Under the pieces are notes generated by a model. The model had not been told where the DNA came from, ran no database searches, and worked only from the letters and a program-made list of their open reading frames with translations. Position numbers and translations under genes: made by a program. Below, piece after piece: positions 22,588 to 35,800 of a stretch of DNA of 64,000 nucleotides (the stretch's first letter is position 1; each line of letters starts with the position of its first letter). Source of the stretch: Smittia aterrima (taxonomy: Eukaryota; Arthropoda; Insecta; Diptera; Chironomidae); NCBI GenBank assembly GCA_033063855.1, contig CP093829.1, forward strand, positions 18,569,537 through 18,633,536, read 5' to 3'.

Positions 22588-25500
22588 CTGAAATAAAAGC
22601 TTAATAGACTTGGCTACGATCCTAAGAGAGGTTGAAAAAGGACAAATCGGCTGAAAAGCTTCAACGACAGAAAAACAAACTTCAAAGAATTTATTTTTTA
22701 CATAAATATATTTTTAACTTTGCTTTCTCTTTATTATTATATTGATTTAGAGTTTTCATCATAATAATTCAGTTTCATCATCGTTTCACTTGCAATTAAT
22801 TATAAGAATAATCAAAAAACATTTTTTCCTTTCAAAAATTTTCACATTTTTTTCATTGTTTTTTTTTTGGATGATTTTTCTTATCCATTTTTGCTTTTCA
22901 GATTTATTTGATAGAGTTTAATATGCAGTTTAGTCGATAATAATGATTTTTCTTTCTTCATGCTCACTTGTCTCTCTCGCCCTTTAGTCAAGAGGCGGTT
23001 GTTGTCGTAAAATATATTTATATTTGCCTTAAAAAAGAATTCCACCGTTTTGGACATTTATTTTAATGGATTCTCTCGTCCTCTCAGTTTCTCTGATAAA
23101 ATTTTTATTATTTTTGATTATTTTTTAAAGATCTTAGACTAAAAATATATTTTTAAGAATATAAAGTTTCATTTCCCACACTTCTCATCGATAATTAGAG
23201 TTTATCTTCATTGTTCGTCATTCGATTTGCGTCTCATCCATAAAATTTATACAAAGAATGAAAACGAAACAGTTTTTGTCATTGATTTAATTTCAAAATG
23301 ATTTTTTTTAAAAAAAAGGAGTAACATGGACAAAAAACAAAGAGAGAGGAAAACTATTGGACATTCTGCCACCACAAACTTCATGAGCAGGATTTATTTT
23401 TGTTATAAAAAACTTTTCTCCTATTTCCGTAATTTATATTTTTCCATTAAAATCTTTTTTCTTCACTGAATCGAGTTGGAATAAAATGCAACGAGAATTA
23501 GTTTCGATCCAGATCATTCTGTGGTTTAAAATCCATCAGTTAAGCTTCGGTCATGTAAAAGTGTTTTTTCCAACCACGCACAAGCTTTGAATGCAAAGCA
23601 ATTAACCAAAAGAGCATTCAGAATCGGTCTATGGGTTAATGAATTAGTCTTTAATCTTCCAACAAAAGCTTCGTTATACTCAAACGTGTATTTAAAGGAA
23701 CTGAAAGAGATTCGTTCGTTTGTCCAAAGCTTCAATGTTTCATTAAGCGAAGCCCCGTGAACAACCCGTCCAACTCTGTTCCATGTGAAAAGCTTAAAGT
23801 TTAATTGTGCAAATGGTCGACACAGAAGGATGATGAAATGAGTTCCTAGCACAGCTACGGCGACGGTAAAAAAAATCCCCTGTAATGGATGAATTTCCAT
23901 GAATTCGTCTCTTCTTATTAAAATGCAATGAGTTTCCTCGTACGGTACTCGCCCTTCAACCTCGTTTGGACGCGCTGAGCATCTCAGTCGAGCGTAAAAT
24001 CAAAAGAATCATTGCTTTAAAAGCATTTTTATATTTTAAAGAAAGGTCCAAGAAGAAGGAAAGAGAAAAACTCATTAAAACGATTCCCGATTTAATATTG
24101 CAATGGAATAGGTTGAAAGGTGAAGCTTTTGTCCCGTGTTTCCTCCCATTTCTCTCTTTTTGTTATTGCACAACACTTCTTTTGCCTTCGTTGAAGCTCT
24201 TCCCGCTTCTTATTGAAAACAATATCATTGCAACATCTTCCCTCTGCACTTGAGACTTCAAATAATTACATAAAGATCGCTGGTTGCATTCGAAAGGTGA
24301 AGTAAGTTGGTAGAGAACGAGAATAATTAAGCACGCTTTGCATAAAATAAACGAAAGGTTTACAAAGAGGAAACTTTTTATTTCCGCTTGGCAAAGTGTA
24401 CCAATTAGAATGAAACGCTTGTAACGCGTTTCTTCCGTGGTCATGGAGAGAAAAAAAAAGTTTAATTAATAATTCATTCTCTTCCTCGTCACTTAACAGT
24501 CTCCTTCTCAGCTCTAACGATCCAATTATCTGTTTTATTCAATTAGCACCCTTTAATCGTAAAAAAATCTTTCGTCGTCATTATTTCATTTTCACTATTC
24601 ACTTCCACGTAATCTTAAAGGTATTCAAATAACAATAAACATGTAATAATATTGATAATAGATCTAGCTATAAACTCAAGTGTTTGAAATCCGATTCATG
24701 TTTTGGCGGTCTGTCTGACAGACTCGAGGTGAGAGTGAAGTGAGCTTCACCTGAAATTAAAGTCTCTTTCACCAAAAACTTTTCCCACTTATTCAATATT
24801 TTTTCTTGTTTTGTTTTCACGTATAAAAATATATCTTAAGACAACTTTCTCTCGATTCCAAAGCTTCCTTTTACATCCAAAAGACAAACGATAATGTGCA
24901 CTTCATCGAAATTAAGCCAAACGACTTTTTTCTTGAAGGTTTTCTTGATGTTTCCCTTTCAAGGTGTTCTCGCTTATCGCTTTAGCTTTGTCTCTCTTTT
25001 GTTTATGGCAGACAATTTTTATTACAATTTTCTTTCTTCCTCATCAACATTGAAAGGTACAAAAAGGTTGGAAAAGCGATTATGATTGCGTTGAGGGTGT
25101 GGGAACCTTCGAAAAAAGCTTTCAAGTTTCAAAAGCTCCCGCGATTGATTCCCGCACCCTTGAACGATGATTTTTCTTACGTTTTCCCTTCCAGTTCACA
25201 CAAATAGACGAAAAACACTTTTATTTTACATCCATGAAACATCGAGAGCGCGGTTTTCGTTTATTTTTCTTTAATGCCAAACAAATGAAGGCTTTTGTGT
25301 TATTTTGAAAGGAGACGAGGGAAGCGGAGAAGGGTCTGGTTTTGGTTTGGCGCGACAGCGAAACGATAATCTTAAGACGATAAAAGAGAAAAGGTGATAA
25401 ATGTGTCAGCTTAATACTTGCTCCTAAATGCAATTTAAAGCAACGAGAAGCTGCGTGTGTAAATAATCTTTAATTCCTTAAACAAAGCAAAACTCATTGG

Positions 25501-26162
25501 AATGTTCAGCAATAAAACTAGCAAGTTTCGTGTGAGGTGAACGACTCGTGACTTGGGAGATTTAAAAGCTTTTTTCTGTCGTCTCAGGTAACAATTTCAA
25601 TTTTAATTCGGAGAGAGAAACATTTTTTTTTCTTCTTAAGAAGCATCGGACATTGAACTTGAGAAGCCGCAATTTTGACAGATTTTTTTTTGTTTATTAA
25701 GTGATTTGAGAGTTTTTTTTCTTTCTTTTGTTTTCAATACACGGAAGACACAATCTTAAAAATCTTAAACAATTTTTCGATGCGAGAGCAAAGCCAAAGT
25801 CTGAAAATTTCTTGAATACTGCTGACATTAACTATTTTTTATGCAAATGTGGTTCCTGTTGCTTAATGAACTTTCATCATGGTTAGTGAATATTTGTTTT
25901 ATGTTTTTTTTTGTGGAATGTTTAATAACTTCTTAAACGACAAAATATATGTAATCGTACAAAGTTACTCTTTACCTATTGAAATGATTATGAAAACTTG
26001 TGATTTTAATGTGAACATAGAACTTTGTTGTTTGCAATATCCCGAAAGAAAGATAGAGAGAAAAAATGTATGTTCCCTTTTGACGTAGCAAAAAATATAA
26101 AAGTGGATAAGACGAGACCTGCTTAAACTGAATTGAAGTTGGTGCTGATACAAAAGTTGCGC
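22588..26162. other. Region between Dop1R1 and the FNDC3 gene
   Basis: Probably holds the Dop1R1 promoter and its missing start exon. It is strongly T-rich at 22.7-23.5 kb. A 124-codon minus-strand open frame at 23526-23900 has no recognisable domain, no suitable phase-1 donor was evident, and such lengths are expected by chance at this base composition. Confidence 0.5.
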
Positions 26163-26813
26163 TTACGCCATAAGAAAGTGCAGAATGCATCCGACGACAA
26201 CAGCAAAGAACATGAAGCCGAACCAGATGATGATGCTTTCTTCCGTTACCGACCAGTTCTTGCGGTTGTAGAAGAATTCGCGGATTGTATTGAGTAGTTT
26301 AAGGAACAGACTTTGATTAACGATCTCCACCTTCGTTGAGCATTCGTCGCTTGACGAGTCGACGATTGTTTCTGACACTTGCTGTAGCTGATGATGATTC
26401 TTCTTGTTAGTGATTGGTTGTGAAGCTTTCACTGATGATTTAGTTCCCTTTCTTGAAGTGCTAACAGTCTGACTTGTGATCACTGTCGTCGCTGTTCCAT
26501 TGGAACCAAGTGTTGGCTCAGCTGATTTTGGCAATTTATAGTGGAAAGCTGACGATGGAACTCCATTCACATACTCGAAAGTTACAGGCGTATCGTTTGC
26601 AGCTTTCTCGTCATCAGAATCGTCAGACTCGTCGCTACTTCTCGTACCATCAACTTCGTCTAAATCATCACGAGATGACGTTCGAGTGGATGACGAGCAT
26701 GCTGAAGTAGTTCGTTTTGACTTGACAACACGAACGGGAGTTACACGGAACATAAAGTCAGTGTCGTAGTCGATGCTGTCGACGGTGAAACGTGTTTCTG
26801 ATCCTCGATAAAT
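26163..26813 (-). CDS. mtgo: mtgo last exon: end of FN3-9, acidic linker, membrane anchor
   Basis: Acceptor ATTTTAG at 26814-26816 after a 59-base intron. Opens IYRGSETRFTVDSIDYDTDF, the second half of the ninth FN3 fold, then a Ser/Thr-rich stretch, an acidic run (SSDESDDSDDEK), a flexible linker and a hydrophobic C-terminal helix (IIIWFGFMFFAVVVGCIL) with four more residues before TAA. This is a tail-anchored topology. Confidence 0.95.
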   Translation of the reverse strand: MYRGSETRFTVDSIDYDTDFMFRVTPVRVVKSKRTTSACSSSTRTSSRDDLDEVDGTRSSDESDDSDDEKAANDTPVTFEYVNGVPSSAFHYKLPKSAEPTLGSNGTATTVITSQTVSTSRKGTKSSVKASQPITNKKNHHQLQQVSETIVDSSSDECSTKVEIVNQSLFLKLLNTIREFFYNRKNWSVTEESIIIWFGFMFFAVVVGCILHFLMA

Positions 26814-29800
26814 CTAAAATAAAAAAAATGTTAAATTCTCTGGAAATTTGAATATTTTTAAAGTTAAGTTACCTCATCGAAAGTCAGATTTTTGCTATTT
26901 CCACCAGCGGCAAGCGCCTTTTGCAGAATGTACTCAATGGCATCGTGAAAGTGGTTGTTCTTGCTGTGCTGCCACTCAACAGTCAACGAGGGTAGTGCAT
27001 CAACATGCGACTCACTTGCACTCGTGCTTATCAAAGGGAAGTTTTCAATACAGCGGATGATTTTCACTGTGTTTGGTTGTGCTGCTTGCGTCTTGAACAG
27101 ATATTCATCCGACCAAGCTCCAACTCCAGCGTGTTCCGTCTGAGAGCAGATGCGGAAAGCGTAAACTGTCGACTCATGCAACTTTTGTACTTTGATCGAG
27201 TTTCTTGTGCCTGCATAAATATTCTGGAAGTCTTTCGATGAGCTCTTGATCTTCATCTCGACCTCGAATCGTTGGAAATCCATCAGATTCGCACTCTTGC
27301 TAGTTGCAGGCGCACCATCGCTTCCCCACTTCAGTCTCAGCGAGTTGTAGCCGTACTGAATGCATTCGAGACGCGGTGCCTTTGGCGGTAGAGGTTTTGT
27401 GGTAAGTTTGTGTGATTGCGTAAAGGCCCCAGCACCAATTTTATTCACAGCCTGTACTTTAACCTTGTACACTTGCTCGGGACTTAAATGGTCCACTAGA
27501 AGTTCGGTTTGGTTGGATTCAGTCGTTAGCTGACGGTCACCACATTCGAGCAGATAGTTGATGATAACATCACCATTCGACTCTGGCTCTTTCCAAAAGA
27601 TATGAGCTGAGCTTGATGTGATGGCAAATAGTTCGGGCAGAAGAGTTGGCACGCCAGGAACGGCAGCCGGTGTTTGTTGACAAACAGTCGTTGAATTTGG
27701 ACTTCTTCCGGCAGCGTTGATAGCTTGGAGACGGAAATAATATGTTGTGAATGGCAGTAGATCCTTAAGATCAGCGCTCAACTCTGGGCCGTGATAGACA
27801 ACATTGAATGCATCTTCTTCTTGCTTCAGTGAACTCTCAAGCTTGTAGTCAGTGATGGGTGAACCATTGGTTTGTGGTTCACGCCATTGCACAAGTAAAT
27901 TCGTCGCTGAACGAACCTGAACTTCAGGTGTTTGAGGCTTTGATGGATTAGCTGCTCCAGCACGGAAACTGAACTCTTCCGACCACTCACCAGCTCCAAT
28001 TCGATTCACAGCACGAACGTGCGTTGTATAAGATTCGCCAGGCAGCAAATCTTTAACGACGCAATACGCTTCCTTTCCACGATAAGCGACAACCCGTTGT
28101 TTTGTCTTCTCAGCGCCATCGTTGAGAATACCTTCAAGTTCCAGCTCGTATTCAGTGACAGGAGCTCCTCCTTGATAAAGTGGCTTCTCCCATTGCAGCA
28201 CTGCAGCGTAAGGTCCTGGCAGATTGCTGTAGTACGGAGTTTGTGGTGGATTTGGAGCGATTGCTTCAGTCGTGACTGTGCAAGGATCCGATGCTGGACT
28301 TAAACCTCCAGGGCCTTCGCATAGTACTCGTACTTGATAAGTCGTTCCAGGTGTGAGACGATCACAAAGTCCTTCTGGTAGTGCTCCACTATAAATTCTC
28401 TCGAAAATCGCACCCGAACTGATCTCGAGATGATAACATTTTATTTCAGCGCCTCCCCGATCGATTGGCGGATCCCATTTCACTTTGAAGTTGTATGCAT
28501 GTATCTTTCCTTTAACTATTGGCTTTGATGGTCGTCCTGGTTGTTCAGGTTGTGTACTGACAGTGATTTCCTCACTCCACGCTGATTGACCAGCTTCTGT
28601 TTTCGAACCAAGTCGGAATTGATAGGCCGTTGCGCGTTGAAGTCTTGTACATTCGTAAATAATTTCCGGCCCATAATAAACATTCATGTAGCCTTGAGCA
28701 CCTTGGTTCGTCATTTGAAGTATGAAGTCGCCATCCTCTCGTCTTCGATGCCATAAAAGTGTAATTGAAGACGTCGTGACGTTATGAAGTTTTGGCGGCA
28801 AGGGTTGAGGTGGTGGATAGCCGTCGGTAATGTAAGTGACAGGCTCTGAATACTCAGATCGTCCACAATCATTTACCGCTGCTAATCGGAATGTGTACCA
28901 AGTCGCTGGCGTTAATTTGCTGACTGTGAACTGCTTTCCTTTGATCTTGCATAACTCTGTGAACTCTCGGTCAGCATCTGAGCTCATCTCAAGCGTGTAG
29001 TGAATGATGTGTGATCCATTATCGATTGGTGCATTCCAACGAAGTTGAAGAGAGTTTTTGGACTTTGCGAGGACTTTTGGTTGACCAGGCGTATCAGGCT
29101 CACGAGATGGAGTCTTGAATAGAACTGGATCCGTTGTTTCACCATGAACATCATCGAGATGAGCAGCAAGACAAACGTGATACTCTTGTCCTGCTCTCAA
29201 GTCTTGAATTCGACACGACAAGTTAGAGCCTCGGAAGATTGACTTGTACTTTCCGTCTTTGCCACGATCGCCTAATAGGATCTCGTAGCGAATGTCGTTG
29301 GTGTTGAGATTGTTTAAGGCATTTTCGGTTGTTGCTGGCGGAGCTTCCCACGTTATCAGTGCGGTATGCGATTGGATTTCTTTGACCGTTGGTGATTCAA
29401 CAGACGAAAGATAATTGATGATGTGTTGGAAATCATCTTCTTCGTCTGGGACGCTTGACGATTCCTCTCCATCATCACTCGTTCCAACAGACGAAGCACC
29501 TCCAACTGAAGTCGTTCCATTTCGTTGTAGAGTTCGTCGTGCGACACTCGTTCCGTTGAGATTGTCATTTTTATTGTTTCGTGACGCTTGGGAATGAACT
29601 TGATTATTGGTTACAGTCGTTCTCGACTCCAGCTTACGTATCAATTTGTTATACTGTCGCTGGGCTCTCTCGTTGTTCTGATAATTGTTGTTGGTGCTTA
29701 TCGAATGGTTGTTGTTGTTATTATTATTCGGAGGTGACGGCGAATGTGGGATTTGTTGAGCCTGCTGATGATTCATCGTTGGATATAATTGATTTGTTGA

Positions 29801-32800
29801 TCCAGGCGCTTGATTGGGATTACTCTGCGAATAGCCAGCGATAGGATTGTAATAATGTGGAGTCGATCCGTTGGCAGTTATCTAAAAGCAGAAAGAGAAA
29901 AACATTTGTCAGCTGCGTTCGTCACTTGTATAAATATTTTTTGCTCTGTTTTTGAGCGGTCGAGCTCACAGCGTTTCAAGAGTTATTTAACATTCTACGG
30001 AAACCCGATAAGATACGGCTCATTACTGGGAATTCGCTACAGAGAAGAAACGAGTGGAGAATGTGCTGTTTTTTCCGGTAAATTAACTAATTTCGCCATC
30101 GTGATTTCATTTTATTTCGGGCAAAGTAAGTTGAAATGATTTTAAAGCCAAAACTTTTATTGAAAGCACCTCCATCGGTTGCAGTGAAGCAGCTAATGAT
30201 TGCTCTACTTTCCCTAATAAGAAGAAGTCAATCGCATAACCAGACGAACCTCAATGGTGTACACGCAGTAATTGCTGCGTAACGAGTTTCCTCGTCTACA
30301 TTTACTCCGAACTCTTTGGATCGAAAACAATCTTCAAATCAATTACTCGAGTTTAGGAGCCGTTCGACGATTGTAAAACACTTCTTGATTAAAGGAAAGG
30401 ATGGCAAGCGAACGGAAAGAAGACTAAACCCGAAATCGTTTATCAATCAATGTTCTTCATCGAAGTCTCGTCTATTATTCCGTCAAACGAGAAAACGACG
30501 AAGGGAAAGGAAAGACGAAAATACCTTTTCCTCAGTTTTTAGGAGAGTGATTGTGATTATGAGGGTTGTGATGGGTTGATGTTGTGCTTTGTTCTCGTCA
30601 GAATGGATTTCCTTCGAACAACTTGTGTCAATCACTCTTGATAGATGATCCTCATCAATATAGTTTAAGCTACTGCTTGCTGTGCTCGAGTTATAACCGC
30701 TAGACTGTGTGTACGTGGACGATTCACAATCGCGACTGTTCGATTCCATTTCGTGTCGCTCAACGTCTCGTGTTTGTATTCGAAATTCTTTTTTTTTCGT
30801 TCGTTTAATTAAAACCACAAATTTTGTGTGTTTTAATATTTTCTCTCTTTCTCTCTCTTGCTCGTTTCCCTTATCACAACTCCCAGAACAATTTAAATGT
30901 CGTCGTTCACGGCCCGGTAGGCACACAATCGCTTGTAGTTCATCAGAGTTATCAACGACACATGTGAGTTATTTTCTTGCTGGGCAATATTTTAACTAAA
31001 AACTCCTCGCGAAATCGTGCAAAATATTTTACTGCTCGTCGCTACCATCAAAAAGTTAATTTGTTCACAAATTATTTCCACTTTGAGGCACAAGCGAAGT
31101 TTTTTTGTAGACGTGTCAGTATCGCAGTTGTTTTGATTGCTTATTAATCAGAAAGCTTTTAATTTTTGCAAAGCACTGCAATCTACTTCGATTTTCGCTG
31201 ACTTTTCAATGGAAATGGCACGTCACAGTGGCACAGAGTAACTGATAGAGCTCTTGACGAGTTTCGTTCACCGCAACTTTTATTTCCCGTTGGAAACTTT
31301 TTTTTTCCACTTCGCGGTGGAGGGAAAAAGTGATTGGTCGCTTTAAATTTCAAAAAAGCTTCGAAAATTTGGCGTTTTTTTATCGCTCGTGGAAAATTAC
31401 TGACGACGGCAACATTCCGGAGCGGAAAACACAACAGCGTCCACAAAAAGGTTTCTTCACACTCGTCGAAGCTGTTTTTATTTCAATTGAAGCTTTTTTG
31501 ACGATTTAAGCAGACGTTCGCTCATATTCTGACACGAAGCCTAATGAGAAGCGAGAGTTAATCGAAAAAGAATTTTTATTTATTTATGTGTTGATAACAC
31601 CGCAAACGAAAACACAATAATTTGATTCAGATGTTTTTAAATCAGAAATTGTGGTTTTACTCGTCTTCTCCTCTCCAACGCGATAGATAATCAGTAATTG
31701 TTTTATTGACGCCCCCTCCCTCCTTTCTCTCCCGCCACAACGATTTTTAATTGAATTTTCAGCGAGCTCTGATTCTTCAACACTTGATGAACACGCGAGA
31801 GTGTTTTTAAACTTTCAAACTGAAGCAGACGATGAACGGCCCGCTATCTGATCTCGTCATGGACCGCGAAGCAAGCAGACAAGAGAAATGCAATTCAATT
31901 AGTTTAAATAATAGGAAGAGATTGTTGAAACTCGACGATGAAAAGTTCTGATAACATCGTCGTCTTCTTCTTCTTGTCTTGACTTCTTTTGTCAGACGAA
32001 TCGATTAATCAAAGAAATGAGTTTCTTATTGTGAGATCGTGACAACACTCCTGACCCCTAAACTTGTCTTCGATCATTTATATCGCATCGATCATTAATT
32101 AAGAGGCGCTGAAGTTTCATCCGTTAAATTTGAAAAAAAAAACGTGTTGCGACATCTAGCTTTCAATTCATAAGAAGTTTTCGGGTTTAAAGCTTGAAAG
32201 CTCCAGGCATTCAAGTTTATTAAATTGCACATTGTACGATTAGTTAATGGATTCGCTTCATCGGTAGCACGACAGAGGAAAGTTTTCTTTTCCCAGAAGA
32301 TATCATGAATCATTTAGCGAAAAGCTCTCGACTCGAAAAGAGACGTTCGCTCGCTCACCTGTTGAATGCAAGCATAACGAGAGAAGGAGAAATTTATGCG
32401 CCATAGCAACGCTCAGGGCTTTTATCTTGATTGTTAGATCTTTAAAGAATAATGAAATATAATCATGCGCCTCTATTGTTGAACCAGGAGTTCAGGGAAG
32501 TAGAAGAGATGAATTGAGCTTTGCAATTACAGGCCCCACACAAAAGAGAATTCAAATTATGCACTTTTTTTTCGTTTATTCGTTCGTTGCGCCAGCTCAA
32601 TTAAAATATTTCTTTATTCGATCGCGAACGGAAAGAAGAAAAAAATAGAAAGTTTGCATTTTGTCGAATTAGAAGCGCATTAAGTAACGCGATAATCTTG
32701 ATAGAAACGAAAATGAAATACCGGAAAATCTTTGATTTGCTTGTGTTCGTAGGAAATGTCGTCGATGTGGCTGTCGAGCAAAGAATGCGAGAAGTAAAAA

Positions 32801-35800
32801 ACGGTTCGCTTTGGATTCAATCTAGTTCATTGCGTTTCAATAACAAGCCATCATTAAATTTCTTTTGAAAGCATCTCATTTTGACTTCTTGTGATGTGTC
32901 AGAGCCTTCAGAAGCTGGAAAAGCGAGTTCTAATCTCAGTCTCTCAGAGCCACGCTGTTGCCCTTGCCGAGCGCTGAAAGCTTTTCTAGTCAATTTAATA
33001 CTGCGTGCGGAGATTTACCAGGAAAGATTATTTGAAAATTGTTTTTCAGATGTTAAAGCCACACAGCTTGCTTGCCGTCGGAGAGAAGATATCAAGAAAC
33101 ACGAATCACGGGGTGAAACGCGAGTGATTGATTATGCTTCAGTTATTTAACTCGAATTTTTTCGAAGTTTAACCGTAAAACAGATGAAGTGCAATCGCAG
33201 TTGGACTGCGCGAGACAGCGAGAGTACGAAAAGACAATCCCAAGACTCAAGGCGCTTATTCGGCTTCTTTTTCTGCTTTTCTTTTCTCTTTTTCGGTGAA
33301 ATCTTTCAAGATTAAGACAACGAAGCCCGACCGCAACCAAACATAAATACACACAAGAACCGTACATCGACGAGAGAAAATTGCTTCCATTTGCGGTACT
33401 TTGCGTTATTACTGTACATTCGGCATTCATGCTCCGCTCAACGTCTGTTATGCTTTGCCTTTTCAAAATGATTTTCCCTCCACTTCTTGTTCGTCGTCTT
33501 CGTTTCCCTTCGACTGTCGTCCAAAGACTTTGATTGCCTCTTAATTCGTTTTCGTCTGCAGATTCACCATCGCAGCGGACTTTTCGGATACAGAGGAGAC
33601 TGCCAATGGATAAACGACACCAAAAAAAATGGAATCGAGAAAAAGAATCTGTGCAACTTTGGAAAAGATTTTTTTATCTTATGCAAAAAGCATAAGTTTG
33701 TCTTATGAAAGAAGAAGAAGAAAAAATCTTGAAGCTCGTTCCAATTTAAATTTCCATAAACTTTTTTCTCCTCTTGCTCTATATTTGGACAAGTATGGAG
33801 AGAGAAATGAGACTGCAGTTACACAACGAGAGCTTCAATCGAGAGGTTATTAGCCTTCCTACAAGTGCAATCAGTGTTGGCGTAATCTCAGAGCCGGTTT
33901 TATTTTCGTCGAGATGTGTTAATTGAAACATTCACGTTTGTTTGCAAAAGGAATTACCGAGCGACAAGACTCAAGAATAGACAAGTCGTAGACCCCTAGA
34001 TCTCCTTGAGAATCATTGAAAACTTTCGAAAATTTCACTGTCGCATAAATTTGTTTGTCATACTTCAGCTGTGCTTATCAGAATTGTCTCTCAAAAGCCA
34101 ACACATAACTTATCAGAAACGTCAATAACTCTGCGTCAAACGTAAAAAATTCAAGCTGTTGATTGTGTCATACTCTCCTCGCCCGGCTGATAATTTGCAT
34201 TTTATGAATCACTCGCCCATTCATTCGATCAGAAAATATTTTTAGAGCTCTCGATGTAAATGAATATAGCGGGTGTCTGTTCTCGAACGCACAAGCAAAC
34301 GTCAACAACAACATATGATTCAGATCACGCTGCAATCGACTAATTAATATTGTCGCAAATTGGCACAGGCCGTACATTCATTCGTTCATTCATTCATTCG
34401 TTCGGTTCGTTGGAAACGACAAAACTAGACGATGCAGTTAAGTGCCCACGCACACAATCGTTGCTTGTTGCCGGCGAATATAATTGAAATATGAAAAGCA
34501 TTGAGTGCGCGTGGAATTGTGGAAAGTTCAATCCGACAATGAACGATTATTTTCAAGCCGGATATGAAGGCGCACTCTTGTCTTGTGCGGAATATTAAAC
34601 ATAAGTTCTTGAAATTCCGAAAACTTTCGTCACTCAAAAGCGTTTCTGGCGAATCGAAAACTATTTCAGGTAAGTTACGACAACCACCCGACTATCCTTG
34701 TTGAAGCTAATGGAACATAAATTTCTCATTTCGTATCGTGTCTCATAATTCATTCCTCTGTTCATGGTTAGATAAGAGATTGGTCTTTCGGGAATCTTTC
34801 GGCCTCGACGACAACATAACCGAATTAAGAGGATGAAGTGGAGACTCAGTGAAGCATCATGGCAACAATAAATAGAACGACACGTCAATGAGTCGGCAGA
34901 CTAGTCATGTTGTCTCAATTTGTGCCAATTAAAGATGATTTAATGATATCATTGATTGCTTGGAGCGTGGCAAATCGAGTGGGCAGACGAAGATATTGTC
35001 AAACTAGAATTCCAAGAAATCCTTATCTCGAGCAATGAATCAACGCGCGCCAACTCGAGCTTGCACTCAATCTTTCTTTGTTTATTTAGAAACAAATGGC
35101 GATAAAGCGAGGGCGAAGATAAACTCAGAATAATTACACAATTTTTAATGTAAATGAGGAAGTTGCTCTAACTTCCGTAAGCACTCTTTCCCCCTAGGAA
35201 TTAAAAGAGAATTTATTTCTTAAAAGTTGGGAAACCTTTTTTCGTGAAGCTTTTAATCCTTTGTCCGTCTTTTCATTGTTTCAAAACCCGGCCACGGAGA
35301 TTTTTTCTGATGCCCACAAATGCCTCAAATTCACGCTCGTCTTCGACACGCACATGTCGCCATAAAAATCCAATCAGAAGCTGGTCCCATGTGTCAATTA
35401 AAAACGAGTGAGAAAAAGAGACAATCAATTGATTTTTATGTGTTCTCTCGATTGTGGAATTAATTAACTTGAGATACATTCATGTCCACCCTGAATCTTT
35501 GGTATCGTGCCAGTGCCAATTACTTTTGGGTGCGTCTGTAAGGCTTTGCAGCTATTAATAGACAAAAGAGCACTTAACGTTTCACGGAGCGAGAACGTTT
35601 TGCAACGCGGCATGGAAATTCCGAGAATTGTCTTGTAAATAATTACTCAGCTCTCGATTGTTGTTGTTCCACTTTTACTTCTCGCTTACTCGACAGTCAA
35701 TAAAATGCACTTACTTGCTCATGAATGCCGGAGCTAAGGCAAATACAAATCGAAAAATTTAAAATTTCCAATCAAATCAACCGCGACTTTAAATTGCTTA

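Noticed and set aside
23526..23900. 124-codon minus-strand open frame considered as the missing Dop1R1 start exon
   Set aside because: The sequence shows no resemblance to a receptor N-terminus and I saw no phase-1 donor leading to the exon at 22587.
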